NCBI GenBank assembly: GCA_018710795.1
Contig: DVJH01000147.1
Coordinates: 1 to 8,773 of the forward strand
Source: Candidatus Galligastranaerophilus gallistercoris
GTDB lineage: Bacteria > Cyanobacteriota > Vampirovibrionia > Gastranaerophilales > Gastranaerophilaceae
Reading direction: 5' to 3'
DNA length: 8,773 bases
A program made the translations under genes and the position numbers. Position 1 is the first letter of the stretch, and the number at the start of each line of letters is the position of its first letter. Positions 1 through 6,633 of this stretch are shown piece by piece. The notes beneath the pieces are model-generated. The model saw only the letters and a program-made list of their open reading frames with translations. It made no database searches and was not told the DNA's origin.

Positions 1-914
1 TCTTTATAGGGCATATTTGATGCTAAAATCGGAAGATAATCTTTTATTTTTAAAAGGGCTTCGGTTCCTTTTTTGTTTATAATTCCCACTCTGCCGCCGA
101 GGAAATCTTTTGAAACCGGTTCTATATCATATTTTTTTAATAAACCGTGAAGTTCATCGTTTTCATATACGGTTTCCGTCATTTCGTCCTGATAGTTTTC
201 TCTTGTAATCGTAAATTCTAAAGGTGTATTCTGTAATGTTGCCCATTTGATATCCGCTTTTGCATCAAGCATGGGGTCCGCTTTTTTCAGGGCTTCGGCC
301 TGCAATTTAAGGTATTCGTTAAAATCCTTATTTGTTGAAACATTGCTTGCTAAAATTAATTCATCCGCCATTAGTGAAAAATCGTCTTTAAAATAATCAA
401 TATAATCAATTGCAATTAATTCATCATCTTTTCTTTCGACAACACTTCTTTGATTTAAGATTTTTTTAACTTCATCAATTTTATTTTCATTAAGCATTTT
501 AATTAAAATTTTATGAAATTCTTCAATCGTTAAATCTTCGGGGTATAAGCCCTTTTGTGGAAGCTCGATTATATTTTTTGCAAGAGATATTTTGTTGCTT
601 TCCGTATCTATGGCGCAAATTCCTTTTTGGGCATCATATAAAATTTTTGTCAGTTCGGCTTGTTTGTTTCCTTTTTTAATTTCGTCTTCAAGCCAGTTTT
701 TAAAAGGCAGATTTTGTCTGTTATCAAGAATTGTATTTATTTTTTCTAAGATATAAGCGGCTTTTACAAGATGTTTCAGCGCAATTTTATCATTTTCATC
801 CAATTCGAGATATTCTTTTGAATCGGGCGAGAGCATCTTTTTTTCGGTTAAATATTCTTTACTTGTTCTTTTTTCAAGTTCTTCCATATTTAAATTTAAT
901 TCAAATTCTGCCAT
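1..914 (-). CDS. Probable M49-type (dipeptidyl peptidase III-like) zinc peptidase, C-terminal part outside the window
   Basis: Reading from the ATG at 914 gives 304 residues with no stop before the window edge, so the C-terminal part is missing. M49 enzymes are cytoplasmic zinc exopeptidases that release dipeptides from the N-terminus of peptides. Their zinc motif (HExxxH type) lies in the C-terminal half, so it cannot be checked here. The resemblance is in the N-terminal half: an alpha-helical start with LVKAAYILEKI near 49-59, LYPEDLTIEEF (123-133), and a block at 199-304 with EYLKLQAEALKK, a W after KADI, a TITRENYQDE segment, GGRVGIINKKG (273-283) and YLPILASNMP. This fits the order seen in bacterial DPP III-like proteins, by memory rather than by search. 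No signal peptide is visible. The ribosome site AAAGGA (922-927) sits 7 nt before the ATG and overlaps the stop of the upstream hisH-like gene, so this is the fourth gene of the operon. An unrelated helical protein cannot be excluded. Confidence 0.6.
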   Translation of the reverse strand, partial: MAEFELNLNMEELEKRTSKEYLTEKKMLSPDSKEYLELDENDKIALKHLVKAAYILEKINTILDNRQNLPFKNWLEDEIKKGNKQAELTKILYDAQKGICAIDTESNKISLAKNIIELPQKGLYPEDLTIEEFHKILIKMLNENKIDEVKKILNQRSVVERKDDELIAIDYIDYFKDDFSLMADELILASNVSTNKDFNEYLKLQAEALKKADPMLDAKADIKWATLQNTPLEFTITRENYQDEMTETVYENDELHGLLKKYDIEPVSKDFLGGRVGIINKKGTEALLKIKDYLPILASNMPYK

Positions 915-925
915 TTTATAATCCT

Positions 926-1537
926 TTATTTTTGAAGCCACTTTTTAAAGAAATTCATACCCGCATTTGAGCTTTTTTCGGGGTGGAATTGAACAGCCGT
1001 TATATTTTTATATTGGACGCTTGCCGCATAATCAATGTGGTAGTGTCCGTATGAACTTATTATATCTTTATTTTCGGGTGAAATATAATAAGAATTTACA
1101 AAATAAAAATATTCATCATCAAGAAGAGTATTATTTTTTGTTGTTTTGATTTCCGCCCAGCCTATCTGGGGGGTTTTGCCTTTTTTGAATTTCAAAACTT
1201 CGCCTTTAAATATTTTGAGCCCTTCAACATTCGGGGCTTCTTCCGATTTTTCAAATAAAACCTGAAGCCCGAGGCAAATACCCAAAAATTCTTTGCCCGA
1301 TACGGTAAGGTCCTGAACAAATGATATCATATCTTTTGATTTTAATTTATTCATCGCCTGCTCAAAATGCCCTTGTCCCGGGAAAATGATTTTATCCGAG
1401 GATTTTATTTTTTCTTTATCGGACGTGATAATATAATTGCAGCCCAAATATTCAAGCATATTTGCTATGCTTTGAATATTTCCCGAATCATAATCTATGA
1501 TTGCCGTTTTTTGTTTATTAATAATGGAATCCGTCAA
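926..1537 (-). CDS. hisH: Imidazole glycerol phosphate synthase glutaminase subunit HisH (class I glutamine amidotransferase)
   Basis: The 203-residue product is a single class I glutaminase domain. HisH hydrolyses glutamine and passes ammonia to HisF, which makes imidazole glycerol phosphate and AICAR in histidine synthesis in the cytoplasm. Visible motifs are the oxyanion loop PGQGHF (53-58), the nucleophile elbow GICLGLQ with C88, PQIGWAEI (123-130), and QFHPEKS (184-190), giving H185 and E187 to complete the triad. Length is normal for HisH. The usual 'HSYY' motif is 'NSYY' here (N148). The start is the weak point: the frame opens with TTG at 1537, inside the last codons of the aminotransferase gene (20-nt overlap), behind a poor GAAAGAATG-like site. 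No in-frame ATG lies near the N-terminus, so ATT start codons a few triplets later are the alternative. Translational coupling to the upstream gene is likely. No hisF or other his gene is in view, so an amidotransferase paralogue serving another synthase remains possible. Confidence 0.82.
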   Translation of the reverse strand: MTDSIINKQKTAIIDYDSGNIQSIANMLEYLGCNYIITSDKEKIKSSDKIIFPGQGHFEQAMNKLKSKDMISFVQDLTVSGKEFLGICLGLQVLFEKSEEAPNVEGLKIFKGEVLKFKKGKTPQIGWAEIKTTKNNTLLDDEYFYFVNSYYISPENKDIISSYGHYHIDYAASVQYKNITAVQFHPEKSSNAGMNFFKKWLQK

Positions 1538-2771
1538 TTTTCATTCTTTCAATTACGGTATCTAAGCTTTTTTCGTCAGCCGTAACCGATATTCTTACAT
1601 ATCCTTTGCCCAAATCTCCGAATGCAATACCCGGGACAAGCACAATGCCTGATTTTTCGAGAATATCGTCTGCGAATTTTTTAGAGTCGCCATTGTATCT
1701 TTCGGGGATTTTTACCCAGAGATAAAAAGCGGCTTTCGGCATTTTGACATTGTAGCCCAATTCATTAAGCCCGTTTACGAATTTTTGAATTTTATGTTTA
1801 AATTTAGCGTTTGCTTCTTTTATATATTCATCGCCTTCAATTGAATCGAGGAGCTTTGCACCCGTTAATTGAAGCGCCTTAAATATGCCCGTATCAATTG
1901 AAGATTTTAATTTGCCGAACATTGAAACAATAGTCGAATTGCCGCAAACAAACCCTAATCTCCAGCCTGTCATGGCGTATGGTTTTGAAAAGCTGTGAAA
2001 TTCCACCGCTATATCTTTAGCGTTTTTGCATTCAAGAATGCTGTGGGGTTTATCTTTTTCATCAAAATAAATTTCACAGTATGCATTATCCGAAATAAGG
2101 ATAATGTTATGTTTAATACAAAAATCTACGCAATGCTGCATATATTCAAATGTGCAGGTGGCGCCGAGCGGGTTATTCGGGTAATTTATAATGAGCGCCT
2201 TGATTTTATCGGGATTATACCCTTTTTTAATTAAATTTTCATATTCTTCATCTAAATTCGGCTGATAATCGTTTTCTTCCGTGAGGCTTATTCCGTAGCA
2301 TAAACCCCCCGATACTTTTACCATCTCTTTATATGAAGCATACCCCGGGTTCGGGCATAAAATAATATCTTTTTCTTTTTCAATTGTTGTCGGATTGCAC
2401 AAACCCCTTATTAAGTTTGCAATACCTTCTTTTGAACCGATAAGAGAAAAGATTTCGTCTTTAGGGGATACGTCAACGTTAAATCTTTTTTTCATTCTTC
2501 TTGAAACGGCTTCAAGGAAATATTTTTCGCCTTTGGGGGTTGAATATGTATGAATTGAAGGGTCATCAAGAACACTTTTTAATGTATCAATCGCAAATTC
2601 AGGCACCATATCAACCGGTGCGCCCATTGACATTGCAATGGGTTTTCTGTCTTTTTTTATCAGTTCATCCGTTAATTCCAGTTGTCTTTGCTTAATTTGA
2701 AACATAATATACGTTTCAAGATTTTGAATGTAATCATTAAATTTTGCTTTTAATTTTAAATCTTCTGCCAT
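1518..2771 (-). CDS. dapL: LL-diaminopimelate aminotransferase-type PLP enzyme (class I/II aminotransferase)
   Basis: The 417-residue product is a fold-type I PLP aminotransferase. Family members of this type make LL-diaminopimelate from tetrahydrodipicolinate and glutamate, a one-step route to lysine and peptidoglycan precursors. Key marks are IGSKEGIANL (111-120), NPGYASYK (141-148), LTEENDYQPNLD (163-174), NYPNNPLGA (197-204), SDNAY (227-231) with the PLP-ring Asp228, the Schiff-base Lys263 in HSFSKPYAMTGWR, PKAAFYLW (345-352), and GKGYVRIS with the substrate-carboxylate Arg393. The motif order closely follows the DapL-type subgroup, whose usual lysine segment is SLSKTYNMTGWR. Close relatives act on aspartate or alanine, so the substrate is not proven. 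I place the start at the ATG at 2771: AAGGA (2780-2784) lies 8 nt before it. An upstream in-frame start at 2831 would run back into the mutase gene. The gene is 16 nt downstream of the mutase stop and overlaps the hisH-like start. Confidence 0.78.
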   Translation of the reverse strand: MAEDLKLKAKFNDYIQNLETYIMFQIKQRQLELTDELIKKDRKPIAMSMGAPVDMVPEFAIDTLKSVLDDPSIHTYSTPKGEKYFLEAVSRRMKKRFNVDVSPKDEIFSLIGSKEGIANLIRGLCNPTTIEKEKDIILCPNPGYASYKEMVKVSGGLCYGISLTEENDYQPNLDEEYENLIKKGYNPDKIKALIINYPNNPLGATCTFEYMQHCVDFCIKHNIILISDNAYCEIYFDEKDKPHSILECKNAKDIAVEFHSFSKPYAMTGWRLGFVCGNSTIVSMFGKLKSSIDTGIFKALQLTGAKLLDSIEGDEYIKEANAKFKHKIQKFVNGLNELGYNVKMPKAAFYLWVKIPERYNGDSKKFADDILEKSGIVLVPGIAFGDLGKGYVRISVTADEKSLDTVIERMKIDGFHY

Positions 2772-2779
2772 TTTATTAT

Positions 2780-2784
2780 TCCTT
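2780..2784 (-). promoter_or_regulatory. Ribosome binding site of the aminotransferase gene
   Basis: AAGGA on the minus strand stands 8 nt before the ATG at 2771, inside the 16-nt gap after the mutase stop. It decides the start: the longer in-frame opening at 2831 lies inside the upstream gene and would add 20 residues with no family counterpart. Confidence 0.75.
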
Positions 2785-2787
2785 ATG

Positions 2788-4989
2788 TTAAAAATCGTAT
2801 TCGGGTATGCTGAATTGTCTTTTATCCGCATCTTTCAGCGCATATTTTAAATAAATTTCATAGGAGGTTTCTTTTGAATTGTTAACGAATTCTTTTGATA
2901 AATATTTTAAATATGTTTCGTTTAAATCGCCCGAATAATTACCGAGAGTTTTTGAATAAGAAGCAAGAACTTCTTTATTCGAGCCGCCTGCGTATGCTTT
3001 TGTTTTGGCATCGGTGCCCGAGGGTCTTATTTCGATAAATTTATCTTTAAAATCAAGATAAGTTCCGTCGCCTACGAATTTAACCGCCAAAAGGTTTGAA
3101 AAATCAAGCTCTTTAAATGTTGAAGATAAAATTTCTTTAACGTTTTCAAGAGTTAATTTATTTTCAAAAAGCCCGATTGCAAGCGCAAGATAGAAAACAT
3201 CGTTTTTGGTTCTTTTTGCTTCGCCTTCCAGTTTTGTCTTTTTTAATTTGTCGATATCGGGTTCCGATTCGTTATAGTAAGCTATATCATCTCTGACATC
3301 AAATTTTGCGATTATATTATTGTTTTTATAAACGTTTTCAAGATGTTTATATAAAGGAATGTCAATTGATGAGATTAACCCGGATGCTGCAATAATCGCT
3401 TCGGTTGCGCTTTTTTCACGCATGGACAAAGCTTTTCTTTTTGCGTTTGATTCTATAATTTCATTTGAACCGATAATCATTCCGCCCGATTCTTCCCCGC
3501 CGAATATCATTCTCGGGGATGAACCAAGATGAATTTCATTGTTGAAAATATCGCTGACGGTTATATCTTTTATGCCTTTTTCAATTTGGTATTCTACTTT
3601 TTTAACAACGTTTGCTATTTCTTTAAAGCCGACGGGGGTGTTTATAACTTCAACATTGTTATTTTTTGCCCACTCATCCCAGCTTTTTGAGCTTGCGGTT
3701 GTTTTAACCATAAAGCGTTTATGGTTATCAAAAACGCCTGCCTTTTTAAGTTCGTCTTTAACGAAATCCATAATCATTAAAAATGCCTGATTTGCGGAGA
3801 AAATGCATAAAATTCTGTTATCATCCAATTTCGCATAATCAACGCCCGCTTTTTTAACTTCGTCTTCATTTTTAATGTCTTCGATTTGAACAACGGAGAG
3901 TCTGTCATGATCGGGGTCGGTAATTAAAGAAACCGTACCTACGGGATAATCTTTTAATTTTTCTTCATAGTGAAGAGAATTTATAACGGGAAAATAAGTT
4001 TCATTTTTATCATTTTTCCCCGTTACCGTTATATCCAATGACCAATCATAGAATGAACCGTTTTTAATATCTTTTCCTATTGAATGGAAAAACGGATCTT
4101 CTTCAATATTCAGCCAGGTATAAGTTTTTTCAATGTTTAATTCGGCTAAAATTTTGCTTAATGTGCGATAAGCCGCACCCCCGACGGAATCAATCACGAT
4201 TTTTTTATCGAAGTTTCTTATTTTATTTAAAATATTTTCGGTTGCAACGGTTGATTTTAAATATTCAACGTATAAATCAATTCCGTTATTGATTTTTTTC
4301 ATATATTCTTCATCAATCAGGGAATCGTTGCTTGATGAAAATTTAATTGAATAAAAACCTTTTTTATCAACTTCATCTAAAATTTCTTCCATTTTATTAA
4401 CAAATTCCATGCTCTCATCCGGTAAGAATTGAGAACCCTGATTGTTTAAATCTTTTGTTGCGTTTTTAACCGAAATCCCGTGGGAGCTTGTAATATATTC
4501 CGCACCCACCAAATCCAATTTAAAAGCCAAAAACGAAGCAAGCCAGATGGGAATGGTTTCTCTGTTTTCGGGGGCAAGGGTTTTAATTCCCTGTGCGGCT
4601 TGAATTCTTGCGATTAAATCAAGATAAATTTTTGAATTGTATCTGACTTCCGAGCCGACCAGTTTAACGAGTTTTTTATCTTTGTATTTTTCTTTTAAAA
4701 CAAGCGCTTTAGCCAAAGTTGCAAGGGTTATTCCTATTGTATTAATCGGAAATCTTGTATCGTGAGGGTATAAGATATTCTGGGGCCCCCTTATTCCTGC
4801 GGTTGAGACGAGCGCTTCTTTTTTATAATTTTGAAACCAGCTTTTTAAATTTAATTTTTCAACAAGTTCTTTTGTAAGCTTAAATTCTATTTCGTCTTTA
4901 TTTTTGTAATCAAATACTTTATCTTTTTTAATTTCATCGGGAGTATTTTTTTCAACTCCGTCTTTTAATAATTGTTCCAAATCGTTCAC
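2788..4989 (-). CDS. Phosphoglucomutase/phosphomannomutase superfamily enzyme, unusually long
   Basis: The 733-residue product belongs to the alpha-D-phosphohexomutase superfamily, which moves phosphate between C1 and C6 (or an amino-sugar equivalent) of hexose phosphates in the cytoplasm. The four active-site loops are in order: STAGIRGP (62-69) and the serine loop TSSHG (167-171) with presumed phosphoserine S169; the metal loop DPDHDR (358-363); the sugar loop GGEESGG (497-503); and the phosphate loop RPSGTD (655-660). Two loops depart from the usual forms: TASHNP has become TSSHGI and RPSGTE has become RPSGTD. Common members are about 450-580 residues. The extra length lies in a 60-residue N-terminal lead, long spacers between loops, and a tail of about 65 residues ending in FSIPEYDF. 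The start is GTG at 4989, with GGAG (5000-5003) 10 nt before it. It is the promoter-proximal gene of the four-gene run. Glucose-1,6-phosphate chemistry is likely but the hexose specificity cannot be read from sequence. Confidence 0.88.
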   Translation of the reverse strand: MNDLEQLLKDGVEKNTPDEIKKDKVFDYKNKDEIEFKLTKELVEKLNLKSWFQNYKKEALVSTAGIRGPQNILYPHDTRFPINTIGITLATLAKALVLKEKYKDKKLVKLVGSEVRYNSKIYLDLIARIQAAQGIKTLAPENRETIPIWLASFLAFKLDLVGAEYITSSHGISVKNATKDLNNQGSQFLPDESMEFVNKMEEILDEVDKKGFYSIKFSSSNDSLIDEEYMKKINNGIDLYVEYLKSTVATENILNKIRNFDKKIVIDSVGGAAYRTLSKILAELNIEKTYTWLNIEEDPFFHSIGKDIKNGSFYDWSLDITVTGKNDKNETYFPVINSLHYEEKLKDYPVGTVSLITDPDHDRLSVVQIEDIKNEDEVKKAGVDYAKLDDNRILCIFSANQAFLMIMDFVKDELKKAGVFDNHKRFMVKTTASSKSWDEWAKNNNVEVINTPVGFKEIANVVKKVEYQIEKGIKDITVSDIFNNEIHLGSSPRMIFGGEESGGMIIGSNEIIESNAKRKALSMREKSATEAIIAASGLISSIDIPLYKHLENVYKNNNIIAKFDVRDDIAYYNESEPDIDKLKKTKLEGEAKRTKNDVFYLALAIGLFENKLTLENVKEILSSTFKELDFSNLLAVKFVGDGTYLDFKDKFIEIRPSGTDAKTKAYAGGSNKEVLASYSKTLGNYSGDLNETYLKYLSKEFVNNSKETSYEIYLKYALKDADKRQFSIPEYDF

Positions 4990-5019
4990 GTGATAATAAC
5001 TCCATTATATCTTACGGCG

Positions 5020-5028
5020 ATTATACCA
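5020..5028 (-). promoter_or_regulatory. Extended -10 promoter for the mutase operon
   Basis: On the minus strand this reads TGGTATAAT, a perfect -10 hexamer with the TGn extension. The hexamer at the -35 distance (5043-5048, TATACC) is poor, which is usual for extended -10 promoters. The expected transcript start is near 5013, giving a leader of about 24 nt that carries the GGAG site and the GTG at 4989. A second TATAAT lies at 5004-5009, but using it would leave a leader too short to hold the ribosome site. The rest of the 135-bp divergent gap (4990-5124) holds a TATATATA run at 5045-5052 and no convincing plus-strand promoter. Confidence 0.65.
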
Positions 5029-5113
5029 CAAACCTGAAAGGGGGTATATATAAAGCAAAAATGTATTTTATTTCTTTTTATGTTAAACTTGAATGCGGTA
5101 GCAGTAATTTTTT

Positions 5114-5117
5114 GGAG
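5114..5117 (+). promoter_or_regulatory. Ribosome binding site of the glycosyltransferase gene
   Basis: GGAG stands 7 nt before the ATG at 5125. It selects that ATG over the in-frame ATG at 5080, which has no such site and would add 15 residues before the first beta strand of the GT-A fold. Confidence 0.75.
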
Positions 5118-5124
5118 TTTTTGT

Positions 5125-6081
5125 ATGTGCAAACCCAAACTTGCAATTGTTATCCCCTGTTATAACGAAGAGGAATCTTTGCCTTTGTGTTTAAAGGCAA
5201 TATGGGCATGCATTGATTCTTTAACGGAAATGAGAGAAATTTCAAAAGACAGTTTTATTTTTTTAATTGACGACGGTTCAACTGATAGGACCTGGGAGAT
5301 TATTGAAGAAGCGCATAAATTATCAAACGGCAGAGTTAAAGCAATTAAATTTACAAGAAATTTCGGAAACCAGAACGCTATTTTTGCAGGGCTTAAAGCG
5401 ATGAAAAATTTCAATGTTGATGCCGCAATTACCATTGATGCCGATCTGCAGCAAGACGAGACCAAAATTGCCGAATTTATCAAAAAATATAAAGAAGGAT
5501 ACGATATTGTTGCGGGAGTGCGCAAAAACAGCGACGAGTATAGTTTTTTTAAGAAATTTACATCGGAACTTTTTTATAAATTTATTAACTGGCTCGGCGT
5601 TAAAATTAAGCCCAATCATTCCGAATTCAGGCTGATAAGCGCAAGAGTTCTGGATATGATAGATATGTACAGGGAAAATAATCTGTTTTTAAGAGGTTTG
5701 TTTTATGAACTCGGTCTGAAAACGGCATACGTTGATTATATGATTAAAGAAAGGGAATTCGGCAAATCGAAATTTTCTTTTTCAAAATTAATTAAACTGG
5801 CATCAACCGGCATTGTTTCATACAGCACAAAACCGTTAAGAATAATCTTTTTTCTGGGGCTTTTTGTTGCCATTATAAGCTTTTTAATGTGGGTTATTAC
5901 GATATTTGTTGAAGTGATTTTAAATCACGATATAAGGGCAATTGAACCTTTTGAAATTTGGGAATCTTTTATATCGGGCGTTCAAATTTTATCCATAGGT
6001 ATAATCGGCGAATATATCGGACAGATTTTAATTGAAGTTAAAGACAGACCCAGATTTTTAATAGATAAAGAACTTTTTTAA
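5125..6081 (+). CDS. GtrB/DPM1-type polyprenyl-phosphate glycosyltransferase (GT2) with two C-terminal membrane helices
   Basis: The 318-residue product is a family 2 glycosyltransferase of the GtrB/DPM1 type, which transfers a sugar from a nucleotide sugar to undecaprenyl phosphate on the inner face of the membrane for later use in envelope glycan decoration. The GT-A domain shows AIVIPCYNEEESLP (7-20), LIDDGSTDRTW (48-58), FTRNFGNQNAIFAGL (76-90), and the metal/nucleotide motif DADLQQDE (105-112, usual form DADLQDPPE). Further on are the acceptor-side segments SEFRLISARV (166-175) and REFGKSKFSF (210-219). Two hydrophobic stretches follow at about 240-265 and 281-303, then a short basic tail (KDRPRF). 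Length and layout are normal for the family. The sugar donor cannot be deduced. No gtrA flippase or gtrC-type partner is adjacent, so the gene is solitary here. It is divergent from the mutase operon, whose product could supply a hexose-1-phosphate for a nucleotide sugar; that link is only suggestive. Confidence 0.88.
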   Translation: MCKPKLAIVIPCYNEEESLPLCLKAIWACIDSLTEMREISKDSFIFLIDDGSTDRTWEIIEEAHKLSNGRVKAIKFTRNFGNQNAIFAGLKAMKNFNVDAAITIDADLQQDETKIAEFIKKYKEGYDIVAGVRKNSDEYSFFKKFTSELFYKFINWLGVKIKPNHSEFRLISARVLDMIDMYRENNLFLRGLFYELGLKTAYVDYMIKEREFGKSKFSFSKLIKLASTGIVSYSTKPLRIIFFLGLFVAIISFLMWVITIFVEVILNHDIRAIEPFEIWESFISGVQILSIGIIGEYIGQILIEVKDRPRFLIDKELF

Positions 6082-6558
6082 TTATTTTTTAGGGATATAC
6101 GTGCGTTTTACCCTTAGTTCGGTAACGAATTTTGAACCGTCTTCATTGTATTCATATGTTTTTGACATATTGTTCTGAAATGTATTTCCGAAAGGTTTTT
6201 TGGAAAGTTTGGTTGAACGCTGTATCAATCCGTCAGTATATTCAAGCGTAATATCCGCATTTTTTCCTTTTACAAAGATGTTTCCCGTATAATTTGAACC
6301 GTTATTTAATTTTGCAACTCCTTTATCAAAAAACCCCTGTTTTTTAAATTTTGATAAAGATAAAGTATCATCGGGAAGTTTATTTTTTTTAACGATTGCA
6401 ATTCCTGCGGCAGCAGCGGCTGCCGTGCAGGCAAGAGCGAGCGCAAGTTTTTTTGAATCAAAAGATTTTTTATCGTTTGATTGTACGCTTTTTGTATTTT
6501 CAGCTTTTTTTGAAGAAGAAAAAGCAATATTATTATTTATGTTTGCAACCTTAATCAT
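6082..6558 (-). CDS. Small single-pass membrane protein of unknown function with beta-hairpin repeats
   Basis: I do not recognise a named family for this 158-residue product. It has a short N-terminal segment ANINNNIAFSSS (5-16), a Lys/Ser-rich linker, a hydrophobic Ala-rich helix at about 38-56 followed by KKNKLP (57-62), and a C-terminal region of about 95 residues. That region holds two units of the form 'xLEYTDGLIQRSTKL' (105-118) and 'KTYEYNEDGSKF' (133-144), which look like short beta hairpins. The same plan, including basic-K-x-LP directly after the helix and Y-x-x-D-G hairpins, appears in the 456-residue protein encoded to the right, so the two are probably paralogues or share modules. 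Membrane topology is unclear because both sides of the helix are basic. There is no clear ribosome site before the ATG at 6558, but the next in-frame Met is near residue 131. Its stop codon directly abuts the stop of the convergent glycosyltransferase gene. Confidence 0.7.
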   Translation of the reverse strand: MIKVANINNNIAFSSSKKAENTKSVQSNDKKSFDSKKLALALACTAAAAAAGIAIVKKNKLPDDTLSLSKFKKQGFFDKGVAKLNNGSNYTGNIFVKGKNADITLEYTDGLIQRSTKLSKKPFGNTFQNNMSKTYEYNEDGSKFVTELRVKRTYIPKK

Positions 6559-6576
6559 ATTTATTTAATGTTTGTG

Positions 6577-6592
6577 AAAAAAAATTTTTGCT
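6577..6592 (-). other. A8T5GCT element upstream of the 158-aa membrane protein gene (copy 1)
   Basis: The plus strand shows eight A, five T, then GCT. Read with the gene this is AGCAAAAATTTTTTTT, ending 18 nt before the ATG. A near-identical element precedes the 456-residue gene at 8486-8502. It lies between the possible -10 at 6600-6605 and the start codon, thus in the presumed leader. As RNA, the A and U tracts could pair weakly. Function unknown; AT-rich intergenic background could also explain it. Confidence 0.45.
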
Positions 6593-6599
6593 TTTCATC

Positions 6600-6609
6600 A
6601 TTATATAAT
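6600..6609. promoter_or_regulatory. Palindromic -10 element that may serve two divergent genes
   Basis: ATTATATAAT is its own reverse complement, so a perfect TATAAT can be read on both strands: 6604-6609 toward the GNAT gene (ATG at 6634) and 6600-6605 toward the 158-residue protein gene (ATG at 6558). Neither strand has a convincing -35 hexamer at 16-18 bp. Predicted leaders would be about 18 nt on the plus strand and 34 nt on the minus strand. The intergenic space is only 75 bp, so both promoters must sit here if both genes have their own. Confidence 0.5.
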
Positions 6610-6633
6610 AAAAATTTGTGATAGCATAGGTGT

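Noticed and set aside
731..970. Short plus-strand open frame across the peptidase start and hisH end
   Set aside because: It runs antisense to two well supported genes, is rich in Phe/Leu as reversed AT-rich coding frames are, and has no start signals.
2772..2831. N-terminal extension of the aminotransferase frame to 2831
   Set aside because: It overlaps the coding end of the mutase gene, lacks a ribosome site and adds residues with no family counterpart. The ATG at 2771 has AAGGA at proper spacing.
4782..4789. GGGGCCCC palindrome
   Set aside because: It lies inside the mutase gene, encoding the conserved GIRGP region, and has no flanking repeat or T tract. It looks like chance codon use.
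5045..5052. TATATATA run considered as a plus-strand -10 for the glycosyltransferase
   Set aside because: No acceptable -35 hexamer occurs 16-18 bp upstream, and the expected start would leave a long leader with no other support.
5080..5124. N-terminal extension of the glycosyltransferase to the ATG at 5080
   Set aside because: GGAG at 5114-5117 supports the ATG at 5125, and the family fold begins only a few residues after it.
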